A stretch of DNA of 34,481 nt from an uncultured Lachnospiraceae bacterium (GCA_904395885.1 CAJFOF010000016.1:1-34481), one strand, 5' to 3'; positions 8,357 to 16,579 are shown, numbered from the stretch's first letter. Numbers and translations are program-made. Notes: a model not told the origin generated them from the sequence alone.

Positions 8357-9759
8357 ATCATTCCCTTTATTCCAAGTTTCTTCTGGGATATCTGGTCTTC
8401 GGACTTTTGGGATTTGTCACCATTGCCACTCTGTCCTCCAGAATGGTTCACCGGTATCTGGTAGAACAGCAGGCCAATCTGCTTTATGATGAGGCAAATA
8501 CTCTGGCCAATCACTGCAGCAGTCTCTACAGCGGGATGTCTCTGGATCTGGAATCCGCCTCTTCCCAATTAGAGATCATGTCTGATTTTATTGAAGCGGA
8601 TATATGGGTGGTAGACCAAAATGGCTCTATTATCGCAGACAGCCGGATCAATGGTCTGACCGGCCATACCATCGAAAATTTTAATCCAACAGCCATCGGA
8701 AACCAGTCTTACGGGATCGGCAACTATTACGGTCTTTTCCCCTATGACGTTATCAGTGTATCTGCACCGATCACCGGCAATTATACGACGTACGGATATA
8801 TCCTGATCCACAAGCCGCTCTCAACACTGGAGACAGAGTTAAATCAGATTTTGAATATTGTTTATATTTCCGGCCTGATCCTGTTTGCTCTGTCGCTTAT
8901 TATCCTTCTGGTTTTCACCAAAACTGTGTATTTTCCTCTGCGCCGGATCACAGAGGGCGCCAATGAGTATGCCAGCGGCCACCTGGAGCACAGGATCAAG
9001 GTGGAGACTCAGGACGAAATGGGATATCTGGCTGCCACCCTGAACTATATGTCCAGTGAATTAAATAAGCTGGAGGAATATCAGAGAACTTTCATCGCCA
9101 ATGTATCTCACGATTTTCGTTCTCCTCTTACCTCCATCAAGGGATATCTGGAAGCGATTCTGGACGGTACTATTCCGCCGGAAATGCAGGAAAAATATCT
9201 CAGCCGGGTTATCTCTGAGACAGAGCGGCTCAACAAACTGACTCAGGGGATGCTGACCCTGGACTCTTTGGACAGCAAGGGTTATCTCTCCAGAACAAAC
9301 TTTGATATCAACCGCACCATTAAAGATACTGCCGCTTCCTTTGAGGGCACCTGCGATGCAAAAGATATTTCCTTTGAGCTGACCTTTTCGAACTCTATCC
9401 AGATGGTCTATGCCGATCTGGGAAAAATCCAGCAGGTGCTGTACAATCTCATTGACAACGCCATCAAATTCAGCCATCCGGGGGGCACTATCTACATTCA
9501 GACTTCCCTTCGACGGGAAAAGGTATTTATCTCCGTGAAGGATAATGGAATCGGCATACCGAAAGAGAGCCAGAAGAAAATCTGGGATCGATTTTACAAA
9601 TCAGATACCTCCCGGGGAAAGGATAAAAAAGGTACCGGATTGGGCCTTGCTATCGTAAAAGAAATTATTCAGTCCCACGGAGAAAATATTGATGTCATCA
9701 GCACGGAGGGAGTGGGAACCGAATTTATCTTCAGCCTGCCCCGCTCCACAAACCTATAG
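8353..9759 (+). CDS. Membrane sensor histidine kinase (HAMP-HisKA-HATPase)
   Basis: The 468-aa protein has two membrane helices (about 8-28 and 168-189) flanking an extracytoplasmic sensor region of about 140 residues. This may be a PAS/dCache-like fold (IWVVDQNGSIIADSRI). A HAMP linker (about 190-241), a HisKA domain with phospho-acceptor His253 (FIANVSHDFRSPLTSIKGY) and a HATPase domain follow, with N box NLIDNAIKF, G1 box DNGIGIPKE and G2 box GTGLGLAIV. All catalytic boxes are intact. The ATG overlaps the regulator's stop. Its signal is unknown. Two secreted cell-wall-binding-like proteins follow 37 bases later, suggesting an envelope-related stimulus or output. Confidence 0.95.
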   Translation: MNHSLYSKFLLGYLVFGLLGFVTIATLSSRMVHRYLVEQQANLLYDEANTLANHCSSLYSGMSLDLESASSQLEIMSDFIEADIWVVDQNGSIIADSRINGLTGHTIENFNPTAIGNQSYGIGNYYGLFPYDVISVSAPITGNYTTYGYILIHKPLSTLETELNQILNIVYISGLILFALSLIILLVFTKTVYFPLRRITEGANEYASGHLEHRIKVETQDEMGYLAATLNYMSSELNKLEEYQRTFIANVSHDFRSPLTSIKGYLEAILDGTIPPEMQEKYLSRVISETERLNKLTQGMLTLDSLDSKGYLSRTNFDINRTIKDTAASFEGTCDAKDISFELTFSNSIQMVYADLGKIQQVLYNLIDNAIKFSHPGGTIYIQTSLRREKVFISVKDNGIGIPKESQKKIWDRFYKSDTSRGKDKKGTGLGLAIVKEIIQSHGENIDVISTEGVGTEFIFSLPRSTNL

Positions 9760-9796
9760 CGACTCAGCTTGAGCAGACTAGAAAGGATGGATTTTT

Positions 9797-10789
9797 ATGA
9801 AATGTGTAAAAAAAACCTGTACCCTATTGGCAACTGCGGGAATGCTTTCTCTGCTTGCCGTATCTCCGGCTTTCGCCAGAACTCGCCTTGACGGAGTCAT
9901 GCTGGATTTTTCTGTGGGAGCGCTAAGAGAAGATACGTATCCCGAACTCACAGTAACCCCCGGCGAGCAGAGCTTATATGAAGTAGTCAGCGCAGTCTAT
10001 GTAGACTATGTAAATCCCTATACAAACCAGCCGAACCGCTATCCAACGGCCGAGATCGTTATAAAATCCAAGGGAGATTACTATTTCCGGGTTTCTGCTG
10101 AAAGTTATTTTGAGCTGTACGGAATGGATGTGGAATACGTAGATTCCCGAAAATCCGGCGACAGCACGACTATGACACTGACAGTAGAATTTCCGGAAAT
10201 GGGGAGCTCTTCCATCGCAGCTCCCGCCTATGTGAACCTGACAGATGACGGGCTTGCCTCCTGGGCTCCGGTAGGTGATGCCTCTGAGTACGAAGTGACC
10301 CTGGTTCGCGACGGAAAGGCTGATCTTTCTACCCGGACCATCGTCTCCGGCACCAGTTTCAATATCGCACCCCTGATCAGCCGGGCCAGCACCTACAGCG
10401 TGCGCGTTGTAGCCATCAGCCGTTATGACAACCGGGTCGAAAGCTCTTACGTCCAGTCAGGAACTATCACGGTAGATGATGCCAAATTGGAGGACTTTGC
10501 CAGGGCAGCCGAATCATACGCTTCCGCTGACGGTCAATGGATCGAGACCGATTCCGGCACTTGGTACCAGAATCCCGACGGTACCTGGCCTGCCTCCTGC
10601 TGGCAGCAGATCGATGGGAACTGGTATTTCTTTAATTCCCACGGCTATCGCCAGACTGGATGGATCCTTTGGAATAATCAGTATTATTGCTGTGATTCAG
10701 AGGGAAAGATGCTCGCTGATACGATCACACCTGACGGATACCCGGTGGACGCCAGCGGTGTATGGCAGAAAAATAGCTCTGCCTCTTAA
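9797..10789 (+). CDS. Secreted protein with Ig/FnIII-like domain and cell-wall/choline-binding-like repeats (paralogue 1)
   Basis: The 330-aa protein has a signal peptide with likely cleavage after AFA27. An N-terminal domain (about 28-140) is not recognised. A beta-rich fibronectin-III-like segment (about 140-230) includes YVNLTDDGLASWAPV and STYSVRVVAIS. The C-terminal tail (245-325) is rich in W, Y and G (GTWYQNPDGTW, then QQIDGNWYFFNSHG and TGWILWNNQYYCCDSEG). Such tails resemble choline/glucan-binding repeats and probably bind the cell surface. SD AAAGGATGG precedes the ATG. It is 37 bases after the kinase gene and paired with a tandem paralogue 35 bases downstream, so it is likely the fourth gene of the mutS2 operon. 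Function unknown; the sequence shows no catalytic motif. Confidence 0.85.
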   Translation: MKCVKKTCTLLATAGMLSLLAVSPAFARTRLDGVMLDFSVGALREDTYPELTVTPGEQSLYEVVSAVYVDYVNPYTNQPNRYPTAEIVIKSKGDYYFRVSAESYFELYGMDVEYVDSRKSGDSTTMTLTVEFPEMGSSSIAAPAYVNLTDDGLASWAPVGDASEYEVTLVRDGKADLSTRTIVSGTSFNIAPLISRASTYSVRVVAISRYDNRVESSYVQSGTITVDDAKLEDFARAAESYASADGQWIETDSGTWYQNPDGTWPASCWQQIDGNWYFFNSHGYRQTGWILWNNQYYCCDSEGKMLADTITPDGYPVDASGVWQKNSSAS

Positions 10790-10824
10790 TCGCACAGACA
10801 TATGACAGAAAGGATTTGACAGCT

Positions 10825-11877
10825 ATGAGAGTATTTAAATGGAAAATGGCCCTGGTTATTTCAGCCGCTTTTACGCTGATGCTTCCGACGACCGCATTTG
10901 CCCGGGATCGGATCGAGGAAATCTCACTAAACTTTTCGGCTGACCTGGATTCTGGAGATACATGGCCGGAGATGGAAATTACCCCCGATGACGACGGCTA
11001 TATGGTCGAGGACTTCCAATTCGACACTGACAGTACCGCCAAGTATCCGGAAGGCACTGTAACCCTGGTGGCTGACGACGACTATTATTTTGGAACCATT
11101 AAACGCTCCGACTGCACCCTCTCAGGAGAAGGCGCCTATTTTTCCAATGTGATCAAGGATTCCAGCCGCAAAATCAGACTCGTAGTCTCCTTCCGTGAAA
11201 TGGGCGACGGGGAAGTCGATATGCCGGAGAGCCTGGTCTGGGGCGAGACCGGAGAGATTTCCTGGGAGCCAGTCTCTGGAGCGCGCTCCTATCAGCTCCG
11301 ACTGATGCGAGGCGGAAAAACTATTGATAATACCACAGTTGAAACTGCAGAGACCGCCTATGACTTTTCTTCCAAGATCACAGAGACAGGCACCTACAGT
11401 GTCCGTATTCGCGCGGTCAGTCTGTACAACTCTTCTGTTTACAGCGAATGGGTAACTTCTCCCGGTTTCTCGGTAGACAGTGCACGTCTGGAACTGATTC
11501 AGTCATCTTCTTCAAACAGTTCTTCAGACGGCAGTACGACAGTTTCCACACAGACCGATAATTCAGCTATTACCCCCGGTCAGTGGCAGTGGTTCTCTTC
11601 TCAAAACGCCTGGTACTGGCAAAATCCTGATGGCACCTATGCATATGAACAGTGGATTCAAACAGCATCAGGCTGGTACTATACCGGAAGCGACGGCCAC
11701 CTGGTAACCGGCTGGAGGTGGATTAAGGGAAGCGACGGTCTATCCCGCTGCTACTATTTCAGTACCACTTCAGACGAAACTCAGGGCCGGATGTATACCA
11801 ATGCAACGACCCCTGACGGCTACACGGTAAATAGTAATGGGGCCTGGACAGTAAACGGAACCGTACAGATAAAATAA
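10825..11877 (+). CDS. Secreted protein with Ig/FnIII-like domain and cell-wall/choline-binding-like repeats (paralogue 2)
   Basis: The 350-aa protein has a signal peptide with likely cleavage after AFA26. Its N-terminal domain is paralogous to the preceding protein: RIEEISLNFSADLDSGDTWPEMEITP parallels RLDGVMLDFS and DTYPELTVTP there. A FnIII-like region carries TGEISWEPVSGARSYQLRL and TYSVRIRAVS. A Ser-rich linker (about 225-250) leads to a W/Y/G-rich tail (QNAWYWQNPDGTY, GWYYTGSDGHLVTGWRWI) like cell-wall-binding repeats. The ATG at 10825 has AAAGGA 10 bases upstream; an in-frame TTG at 10816 is too close to that site. It is the last gene before the strong terminator at 11917. The pair arose by tandem duplication and has diverged widely. 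Role unknown; surface association is inferred. Confidence 0.84.
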   Translation: MRVFKWKMALVISAAFTLMLPTTAFARDRIEEISLNFSADLDSGDTWPEMEITPDDDGYMVEDFQFDTDSTAKYPEGTVTLVADDDYYFGTIKRSDCTLSGEGAYFSNVIKDSSRKIRLVVSFREMGDGEVDMPESLVWGETGEISWEPVSGARSYQLRLMRGGKTIDNTTVETAETAYDFSSKITETGTYSVRIRAVSLYNSSVYSEWVTSPGFSVDSARLELIQSSSSNSSSDGSTTVSTQTDNSAITPGQWQWFSSQNAWYWQNPDGTYAYEQWIQTASGWYYTGSDGHLVTGWRWIKGSDGLSRCYYFSTTSDETQGRMYTNATTPDGYTVNSNGAWTVNGTVQIK

Positions 11878-11883
11878 TATGGC

Positions 11884-11913
11884 AGTCAGGAGGGCCGTGC
11901 ATTTTTCCTGACT
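11884..11913. repeat. Inverted repeat just after paralogue 2
   Basis: AGTCAGGA (11884-11891) pairs perfectly with TCCTGACT (11906-11913) across a 14-base loop. It sits between the paralogue 2 stop and the main terminator, and may be an mRNA 3' stabilising hairpin or a secondary terminator. Confidence 0.5.
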
Positions 11914-11916
11914 ACT

Positions 11917-11968
11917 AAAAATCCCTGTTGAAATCAGGAAATAAATACTGACTTCAACAGGGATTTTT
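11917..11968. terminator. Bidirectional Rho-independent terminator
   Basis: A perfect 16-bp inverted repeat (11917-11932 with 11953-11968), AAAAATCCCTGTTGAA and its complement, ends in U-runs on both strands and has a 20-base loop. It lies between the rightward mutS2 operon and the leftward ROK gene, so it can serve both. Confidence 0.93.
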
Positions 11969-11990
11969 TATCTCTATTGTATTCTCACGC

Positions 11991-12935
11991 TTAGTCTAAG
12001 ACCATTCTGGCAGCTCCGTAGATACCGGCATCGTTTCCAAGTTTTGCCAGAGCAATGATTCCCTTATTCTCAGAGATTACTGCATATTTCTGATAATATT
12101 TATTAACCTTGTCCACCAGGAACTGCCCTGCCTTTGATACGCCGCCGCCGATAACGAAAACCTCAGGATCCACGATCATAGAAACCTGTGAGAGTACCAG
12201 ACCCAGATAACGGCTGGCTGTCTCGACCACTTCATCCGCCAGGGCGTCACCGGCCTTCGCTGCGTCTAAAACATCCTTGGCCGTAACGTCATCTCCTTTT
12301 TCTCTCAAGACAGACGGCGTTCCGGAAGCAGCCATTTTTCTCCGTGCTTCTCTCGCGATCCCTGTGGCCGAAGCGATCTGCTCCAGACAGCCTACGCCGC
12401 CACAGTTGCAGTGTTCTGTTTCCTCATCTCTCACATGGATATGTCCGATTTCTCCTCCCAGACCATGTTTCCCCGGAATAATCTTCTCATCAATAATAAC
12501 GCCGCCGCCTACACCGGTTCCCAGTGTGACCATAAGAATATCGGTATAGCCTTTGCCGCCTCCCTGCCACATTTCACCCAGAGCTGCCACATTGGCATCA
12601 TTTCCGCTTTTTACTGGAAGCCCGCCCAGCAGAGCGCTCAGCTCGCGCTGCGGATTCATATCTTTCCAGCCCAGATTCACGCAGACTTCAACATGACCGT
12701 CTGGCAGAACAGGACCTGGGATCCCCATACCGGCTCCGACTACATTTTCCATTTCAATTTCCTGCTCCTGCAGCTTGCTGTTAATAGAAGCGGCGATATC
12801 CGGAAGAATATTTTTTGCCCCATCCTCTGTTCGAGTGGGAATCTCCCATTTATCAATCAGCCTTCCAGTGACTTCAAAAAGCCCCATCTTTACGGTAGTT
12901 CCTCCCACATCAATTCCAATGCATACTCTCTCCAT
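11991..12935 (-). CDS. glcK: ROK-family glucokinase
   Basis: The 314-aa protein is a ROK sugar kinase, most likely an ATP-dependent glucokinase making glucose 6-phosphate in the cytoplasm. It has the N-terminal phosphate-binding loop GIDVGGTTVKMGLF, the sugar-binding/catalytic region KSGNDANVAALGE, GTGVGGG and the zinc-binding signature HCNCGGVGCLEQIAS. The closing VFVIGGGVSKAG is typical. Length fits family GlcK (about 315-325 aa). The ATG at 12935 has AGGAG 9 bases upstream; the in-frame GTG at 12968 has no comparable site. It lies 71 bases downstream of the DUF5711-like gene, leftward like it, and may be part of that transcript. It would feed glucose into the pathway used by glgC/glgD nearby. 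Confidence 0.92.
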   Translation of the reverse strand: MERVCIGIDVGGTTVKMGLFEVTGRLIDKWEIPTRTEDGAKNILPDIAASINSKLQEQEIEMENVVGAGMGIPGPVLPDGHVEVCVNLGWKDMNPQRELSALLGGLPVKSGNDANVAALGEMWQGGGKGYTDILMVTLGTGVGGGVIIDEKIIPGKHGLGGEIGHIHVRDEETEHCNCGGVGCLEQIASATGIAREARRKMAASGTPSVLREKGDDVTAKDVLDAAKAGDALADEVVETASRYLGLVLSQVSMIVDPEVFVIGGGVSKAGQFLVDKVNKYYQKYAVISENKGIIALAKLGNDAGIYGAARMVLD

Positions 12936-13006
12936 TTTCTTTTGCTCCTTTTCTTTCATAATATACACCGTTTGGACGGCTTAAATTTTCTTTCGAATCA
13001 CGAACC

Positions 13007-14317
13007 TTAGCTTAATGTAATTCCTCTCATCTTCTGGGGACCCGTCAAAATAAACTGGTTGGGCAGACTGCCGCAGGTGATCTTACTGATCTGGAAATCA
13101 AACTGCCCCTCGAATTTTTTAATCCCAGACATATTATAAATACAGCAGGAATTATCATCATATAGGATCACATATTCTCCGTCAATATCGGCATGGTCAT
13201 AGGAAAAATCAAAACCCGTTTCAAAAACTTTATCTCCGTTTTCCCGGTACACCACCAGTTTCTGAGGTTCTGGTCCCTCCTGATTTGCCGTTACCAGCCC
13301 TACGTACTTGTCAGAATAAAACAGGCTTTCAATCCGTTCTTCCTCCGTCTGAACCGTCAGGATTGGGCTTGCCCTGTTTTCCGACGAAAAGAACGCCAGG
13401 CCTGTGTCTGAACAGGCAAAGGAATACGTCTCCGACATAAAATGAACTCTCGGCACCAGTTTGTCTGCAAATGCATCGTCATTGGCGCTGACAATCCTGT
13501 CCGGTATATTCTGTCCCACTTCTTCAGAATAGTCATAGATGACCACACGGCTTTTCAATGCGTTGTTCTCTATGTAGGCGTAAGAGCAAATAAGCTGAGT
13601 CCCGTCAGGTGAAAAGCTGAGATCCATCAGATAGCCATTCTTAGATACTGTGGACTTCATTGTAACGTTCAATTCACTGCCGTCCCGCTTGAACATAGAT
13701 ACGTAGCTGGACCTGGAATCCTCCAGAACGGCTGCGACCACGCCTTCTCCCGAGACAGCCACCCTGGTTATAGGCAGCAAAGTCTTGGCTGTCCCCTGAT
13801 ATCCTTCTTCATTGCAGATATACAGCTCATTTCCCTGCTGATCGGCAATCACGGCAAAAGAACCGTTGACCACAGCGATCGGCGACTTCATCTCATAGGT
13901 CTGCACCCACAGTGCCTGTCCCTTGTCATCAATATAGGAAGCGCCGTCTCTGGTATACTTTAAAAGGTTCTTCCCGAAACGAATATAATTTGGTGAACTT
14001 CCCTCTGTGCCTTCCTGGCCTGCCGTCAGATCCGTTTCCCAGCTCACTTTATATTCCTGGTACTGATAATATTCGATCCAATAATATACGCCGCCGGCCG
14101 CCGCCGCTAAAAGCAGCAGAATGACCACAGCGATTACGGCCCGTTTCCTCAGAACCCTCCGATGAGCTTTTTTTACCGCCTTTACCTCTTCCTCCCCATT
14201 TGGCCTTTGGTTGTCTATTCCCAGTGTCCGGGAACCTGCCGCCGTCTGATTTGACACAATCTGTTGGCGGAGCTGCTGCTTTTTCAGTTCCCGATTCATG
14301 GAGTTTAAATCACTCAT
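13007..14317 (-). CDS. DUF5711-like membrane protein with beta-propeller-like ectodomain
   Basis: The 436-aa protein has a polar cytoplasmic N-terminus (1-58) with a basic stretch (KKAHRRVLRKR) and one membrane helix (about 60-82, VIAVVILLLLAAAAGGVYYW). A large extracytoplasmic region with repeated beta-strand blocks follows (VSGEGVVAAVLED, LSFSPDGTQLICSYAY, IDGEYVILYDDNSCCIYN), suggesting a WD40/PQQ-like propeller. This resembles proteins annotated DUF5711 in Lachnospiraceae, whose function is unknown. The ATG at 14317 was chosen because AGGAG (14330-14326) is 8 bases away; the ATG at 14323 is only 2 bases from it. It lies 126 bases downstream of the LysM protein gene. Both are single-pass with similar topology, so they may act together at the envelope (inference). 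Confidence 0.8.
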   Translation of the reverse strand: MSDLNSMNRELKKQQLRQQIVSNQTAAGSRTLGIDNQRPNGEEEVKAVKKAHRRVLRKRAVIAVVILLLLAAAAGGVYYWIEYYQYQEYKVSWETDLTAGQEGTEGSSPNYIRFGKNLLKYTRDGASYIDDKGQALWVQTYEMKSPIAVVNGSFAVIADQQGNELYICNEEGYQGTAKTLLPITRVAVSGEGVVAAVLEDSRSSYVSMFKRDGSELNVTMKSTVSKNGYLMDLSFSPDGTQLICSYAYIENNALKSRVVIYDYSEEVGQNIPDRIVSANDDAFADKLVPRVHFMSETYSFACSDTGLAFFSSENRASPILTVQTEEERIESLFYSDKYVGLVTANQEGPEPQKLVVYRENGDKVFETGFDFSYDHADIDGEYVILYDDNSCCIYNMSGIKKFEGQFDFQISKITCGSLPNQFILTGPQKMRGITLS

Positions 14318-14443
14318 TCCCATTTCTCCTCGGTGTGCTGTTCGGTATGCTGAAGTTTATCGCCAGTATCAATCTGATCCCTTGCACACTGACGTTATGT
14401 ACAGTATACAACATTTCCTCAGGAAACGCATTACCTTTTTATC

Positions 14444-15736
14444 TTAATTTTCCGCTGCTTCCTGGGGTACAGAGCTTTCCGGCACCACCAGTTTTTGGCC
14501 GGACATAATGTGGTTCTGGTCCGTCAGGCCGTTGAGCTGGCAGATTTCATCCAGATGGTTGACGCTCTGATACAGTTTAAAACAGATCCCGTACAAGGTT
14601 TCTCCATCCTGAACGGTGTAGTACATTTGTCCCGGCCCCGGCTCCGTCACTTTCTGGAGAACCGGGCCGCCGGCTGCCACAGCGCTGTCTGTTTCAGTCT
14701 CGGCACCTGCATCTGCCCCTGTAAGATCCGGGGTTGTGCCGGTCTCCTGCCTATCTGCCGCCGCCCCTCCTGTTTCCTGTATCCCTGATTCCTGATCTCC
14801 TCCCGGCTCAGTTCCTGGGTTTCCGTCCTCCACCAGCGTACTCCCCACCGGTGATGCTTCCTCCGCATCTGCTTCTGTAGGGAATACCTCACCAGGAACC
14901 TCTTCCACCTGGATTTTCGATTGGTTTTGCCGGCCATCTTCCCATCCTTCTGCTCCTGCCGGCAGGACCGAAGCAATTACCCCCTCCATATCTCTCATCT
15001 TCTCATAATTGTTGAACATGACAACGCCTCCTGCCAATACCACGATTGCCAGGGCGCTGCACAGGCCTCCCAAAAGGCTTACCGAATTTTTCTGCACTGA
15101 AATCTGGGCCTTTTTTGATTCCATCTTCTGGCGGAAATCCCTTATGACAGGGTCGCTTCCGCCGGCTTCCACTTTCCGGTTCTCTTTCTGATTCACCATG
15201 TAATCCTGCATCATCTGATTTCTTTCATAATAGATACAGTGGCCTCTTAATTTATAAAATCCGTCGCTGGAAGTTATGTAGATTGCTTCCTCCCCCTCCA
15301 GTCCCCCATTCAGATACATGATCTGGTTCTTTCCTGAAAAGTACTGGAGATGTTGTTTCCAATAATTCAATGGGCTGAGGGAACAGCCTGGCGCACCGCA
15401 TAAGAACCACCCCTGCACGGTCCTCTTTGGAAACTGCTCCTCTATATTCTGGTAAGCCTTCTTCCACGCCTCCTCAGAAAAAGAGACCTGTTCACCCTCT
15501 GCGGTGACCCCTTCCATTTCCATGGCGCCATCTACGAACACATAAGGTGTTCCCTCCTGTTCCTCCGCGCTTCCCAGAAGGAGTCCTACCCGCAGATCTT
15601 GTCCACCCGTTGGATATAAACGTTTTAGATACGTATTAACATAGTCCTCTACATACAGCCGGACAGTTTCATCCCGCTCTCCAATCTGTCGGATGTTTTT
15701 CGGCAGCTTTGGAAACGGATTATACAATTCTCCCAT
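14444..15736 (-). CDS. Single-pass membrane protein with MPN-like N-terminus and C-terminal LysM domain
   Basis: The 430-aa protein has a cytoplasmic N-terminal domain (about 20-175), a basic linker, one membrane helix (about 220-242), a long acidic/Pro/Gly/Thr-rich spacer (260-365), and a C-terminal LysM peptidoglycan-binding domain (371-419; YYTVQDGETLYGICFKLY, NGLTDQNHIMSGQKLVVP). The N-domain pattern VGLLLG, FVDGAMEM, then GWFLCGAPGCSLSPLN (109-124) resembles MPN/JAMM folds, but the two metal histidines and the final aspartate are absent, so it would be inactive. LysM and helix are firm; the MPN link is inference. It lies 64 bases downstream of yyaC. Fusing a cytoplasmic domain to wall-bound LysM suggests an anchor or sensor across the membrane. 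Confidence 0.85.
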   Translation of the reverse strand: MGELYNPFPKLPKNIRQIGERDETVRLYVEDYVNTYLKRLYPTGGQDLRVGLLLGSAEEQEGTPYVFVDGAMEMEGVTAEGEQVSFSEEAWKKAYQNIEEQFPKRTVQGWFLCGAPGCSLSPLNYWKQHLQYFSGKNQIMYLNGGLEGEEAIYITSSDGFYKLRGHCIYYERNQMMQDYMVNQKENRKVEAGGSDPVIRDFRQKMESKKAQISVQKNSVSLLGGLCSALAIVVLAGGVVMFNNYEKMRDMEGVIASVLPAGAEGWEDGRQNQSKIQVEEVPGEVFPTEADAEEASPVGSTLVEDGNPGTEPGGDQESGIQETGGAAADRQETGTTPDLTGADAGAETETDSAVAAGGPVLQKVTEPGPGQMYYTVQDGETLYGICFKLYQSVNHLDEICQLNGLTDQNHIMSGQKLVVPESSVPQEAAEN

Positions 15737-15800
15737 AATGAATCACCCTGCTTTCCTATTCTATCTAAGAAAGAATAGCACAGCACGGATAAAAATCCTG

Positions 15801-16397
15801 TCAAATCATAGCTGCGTTTGACCATAATTTTTCGACAAGCCGGATACTGTCGCTGATGCAGTCAGCAAGACGCATCACTACAGACAGACGAACGCTCTGA
15901 AGCATCAGAGGGTCATAGTTTCCGCACCCTCCAACAATTCCGGTGATAAAAATGTCCCCCACTTCTCTCAGCTCTTTGCTGACGCCCAATCCGGGCTTTA
16001 GCGCCCCCTTTCCCAGCGTCACATAGCCAATGTGGTCTGTCTTTCCCACAGAAGCGTCTATGGCCACCACTACATGGTCAGGATATCCCTCCTTTAAAAA
16101 GCGCATATAATCGTCCAGATTCATAGCATGTACAGGCCGCTCCAATGTTCCGAATACCGGAATATCCGCCTCCTCTTTTCCTTTTAATTTATAACCGATC
16201 AGCGGGCCCAGGCTGTCTCCTGTAGAGCGATCCGTACCGATGCAGAGAAAGACAACCCCCTTTTTCCCTCTCTCCAGCTCTTCCAGTATCATCTCATAAA
16301 GCCGGGCCGCCAAATGTCTGGCGTCAAACCCTCTGCGTGTATCGTAATAAAAAATTTCCTGCTGTGTATGCACAGCAATCCGTTCCCAAAATTTCAT
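15801..16397 (-). CDS. yyaC: YyaC-like spore protein (GPR-type protease fold)
   Basis: The 198-aa protein matches the YyaC family, related to the germination protease GPR and the HybD hydrogenase-maturation fold. Diagnostic segments are VVFLCIGTDRSTGDSLGPLIGYKL near residue 50, VVVAIDASVGKTDHIGYV and GDIFITGIVGGCGNYDPLMLQSVRL. Conserved acidic residues are present. Length is close to B. subtilis YyaC (about 205 aa). The family is confined to spore-formers; its substrate is not established. The ATG at 16397 has a modest AAGGCGG site 6 bases upstream. The leader carries a GC-rich inverted repeat (16429-16459), and the promoter region has 11-bp direct repeats (16487-16514). Confidence 0.9.
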   Translation of the reverse strand: MKFWERIAVHTQQEIFYYDTRRGFDARHLAARLYEMILEELERGKKGVVFLCIGTDRSTGDSLGPLIGYKLKGKEEADIPVFGTLERPVHAMNLDDYMRFLKEGYPDHVVVAIDASVGKTDHIGYVTLGKGALKPGLGVSKELREVGDIFITGIVGGCGNYDPLMLQSVRLSVVMRLADCISDSIRLVEKLWSNAAMI

Positions 16398-16428
16398 TCT
16401 TTACCGCCTTTAAATTTCTTCTGACTTT

Positions 16429-16459
16429 CATGCCTCAGCGGCGCCGCGGGCGGGGCATG
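16429..16459 (-). repeat. GC-rich inverted repeat in the yyaC leader
   Basis: CATGCC (16429-16434) pairs with GGCATG (16454-16459), and the GC-rich interior contains the self-complementary AGCGGCGCCGCG-type core. It lies between the likely -10 (16473-16478, TATAAT leftward) and the yyaC ribosome site, so it would be in the mRNA leader. Confidence 0.45.
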
Positions 16460-16472
16460 TTTGTTTACTTTC

Positions 16473-16514
16473 ATTATAGACGGCTCAGAATGGTTTTATG
16501 CATAGAATGGTTTT
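16473..16514 (-). promoter_or_regulatory. Probable yyaC promoter with two 11-bp direct repeats
   Basis: Leftward, TATAAT occurs at 16478-16473 without a clear -35 match. Upstream of it AGAATGGTTTT (plus strand) is repeated exactly at 16487-16497 and 16504-16514, a 17-base period. Same-face repeats over the -35 region suggest binding of a regulator or an alternative sigma factor; the assignment is inference. Confidence 0.45.
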
Positions 16515-16524
16515 TGTGCCAATA

Positions 16525-16559
16525 GGTAGAAAAAGGGGCCGCCTCCCGGCAGCCCCTTT
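16525..16559 (-). terminator. Rho-independent terminator after spoVG
   Basis: GCCCCTTT (16552-16559) pairs with AAAGGGGC (16532-16539), and an inner GCC/GGC pair extends the stem around a TCCC loop. On the leftward strand it is followed by a U-run (TTTTTC). It lies 20 bases downstream of the spoVG stop. Confidence 0.88.
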
Positions 16560-16579
16560 CTGTTTCACGTTTTCATTTT

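Noticed and set aside
15756..15778. 7-bp inverted repeat CTATTCT/AGAATAG upstream of the LysM gene
   Set aside because: It is short and AT-rich with no U-run in the leftward direction; it may be chance and no role can be supported.
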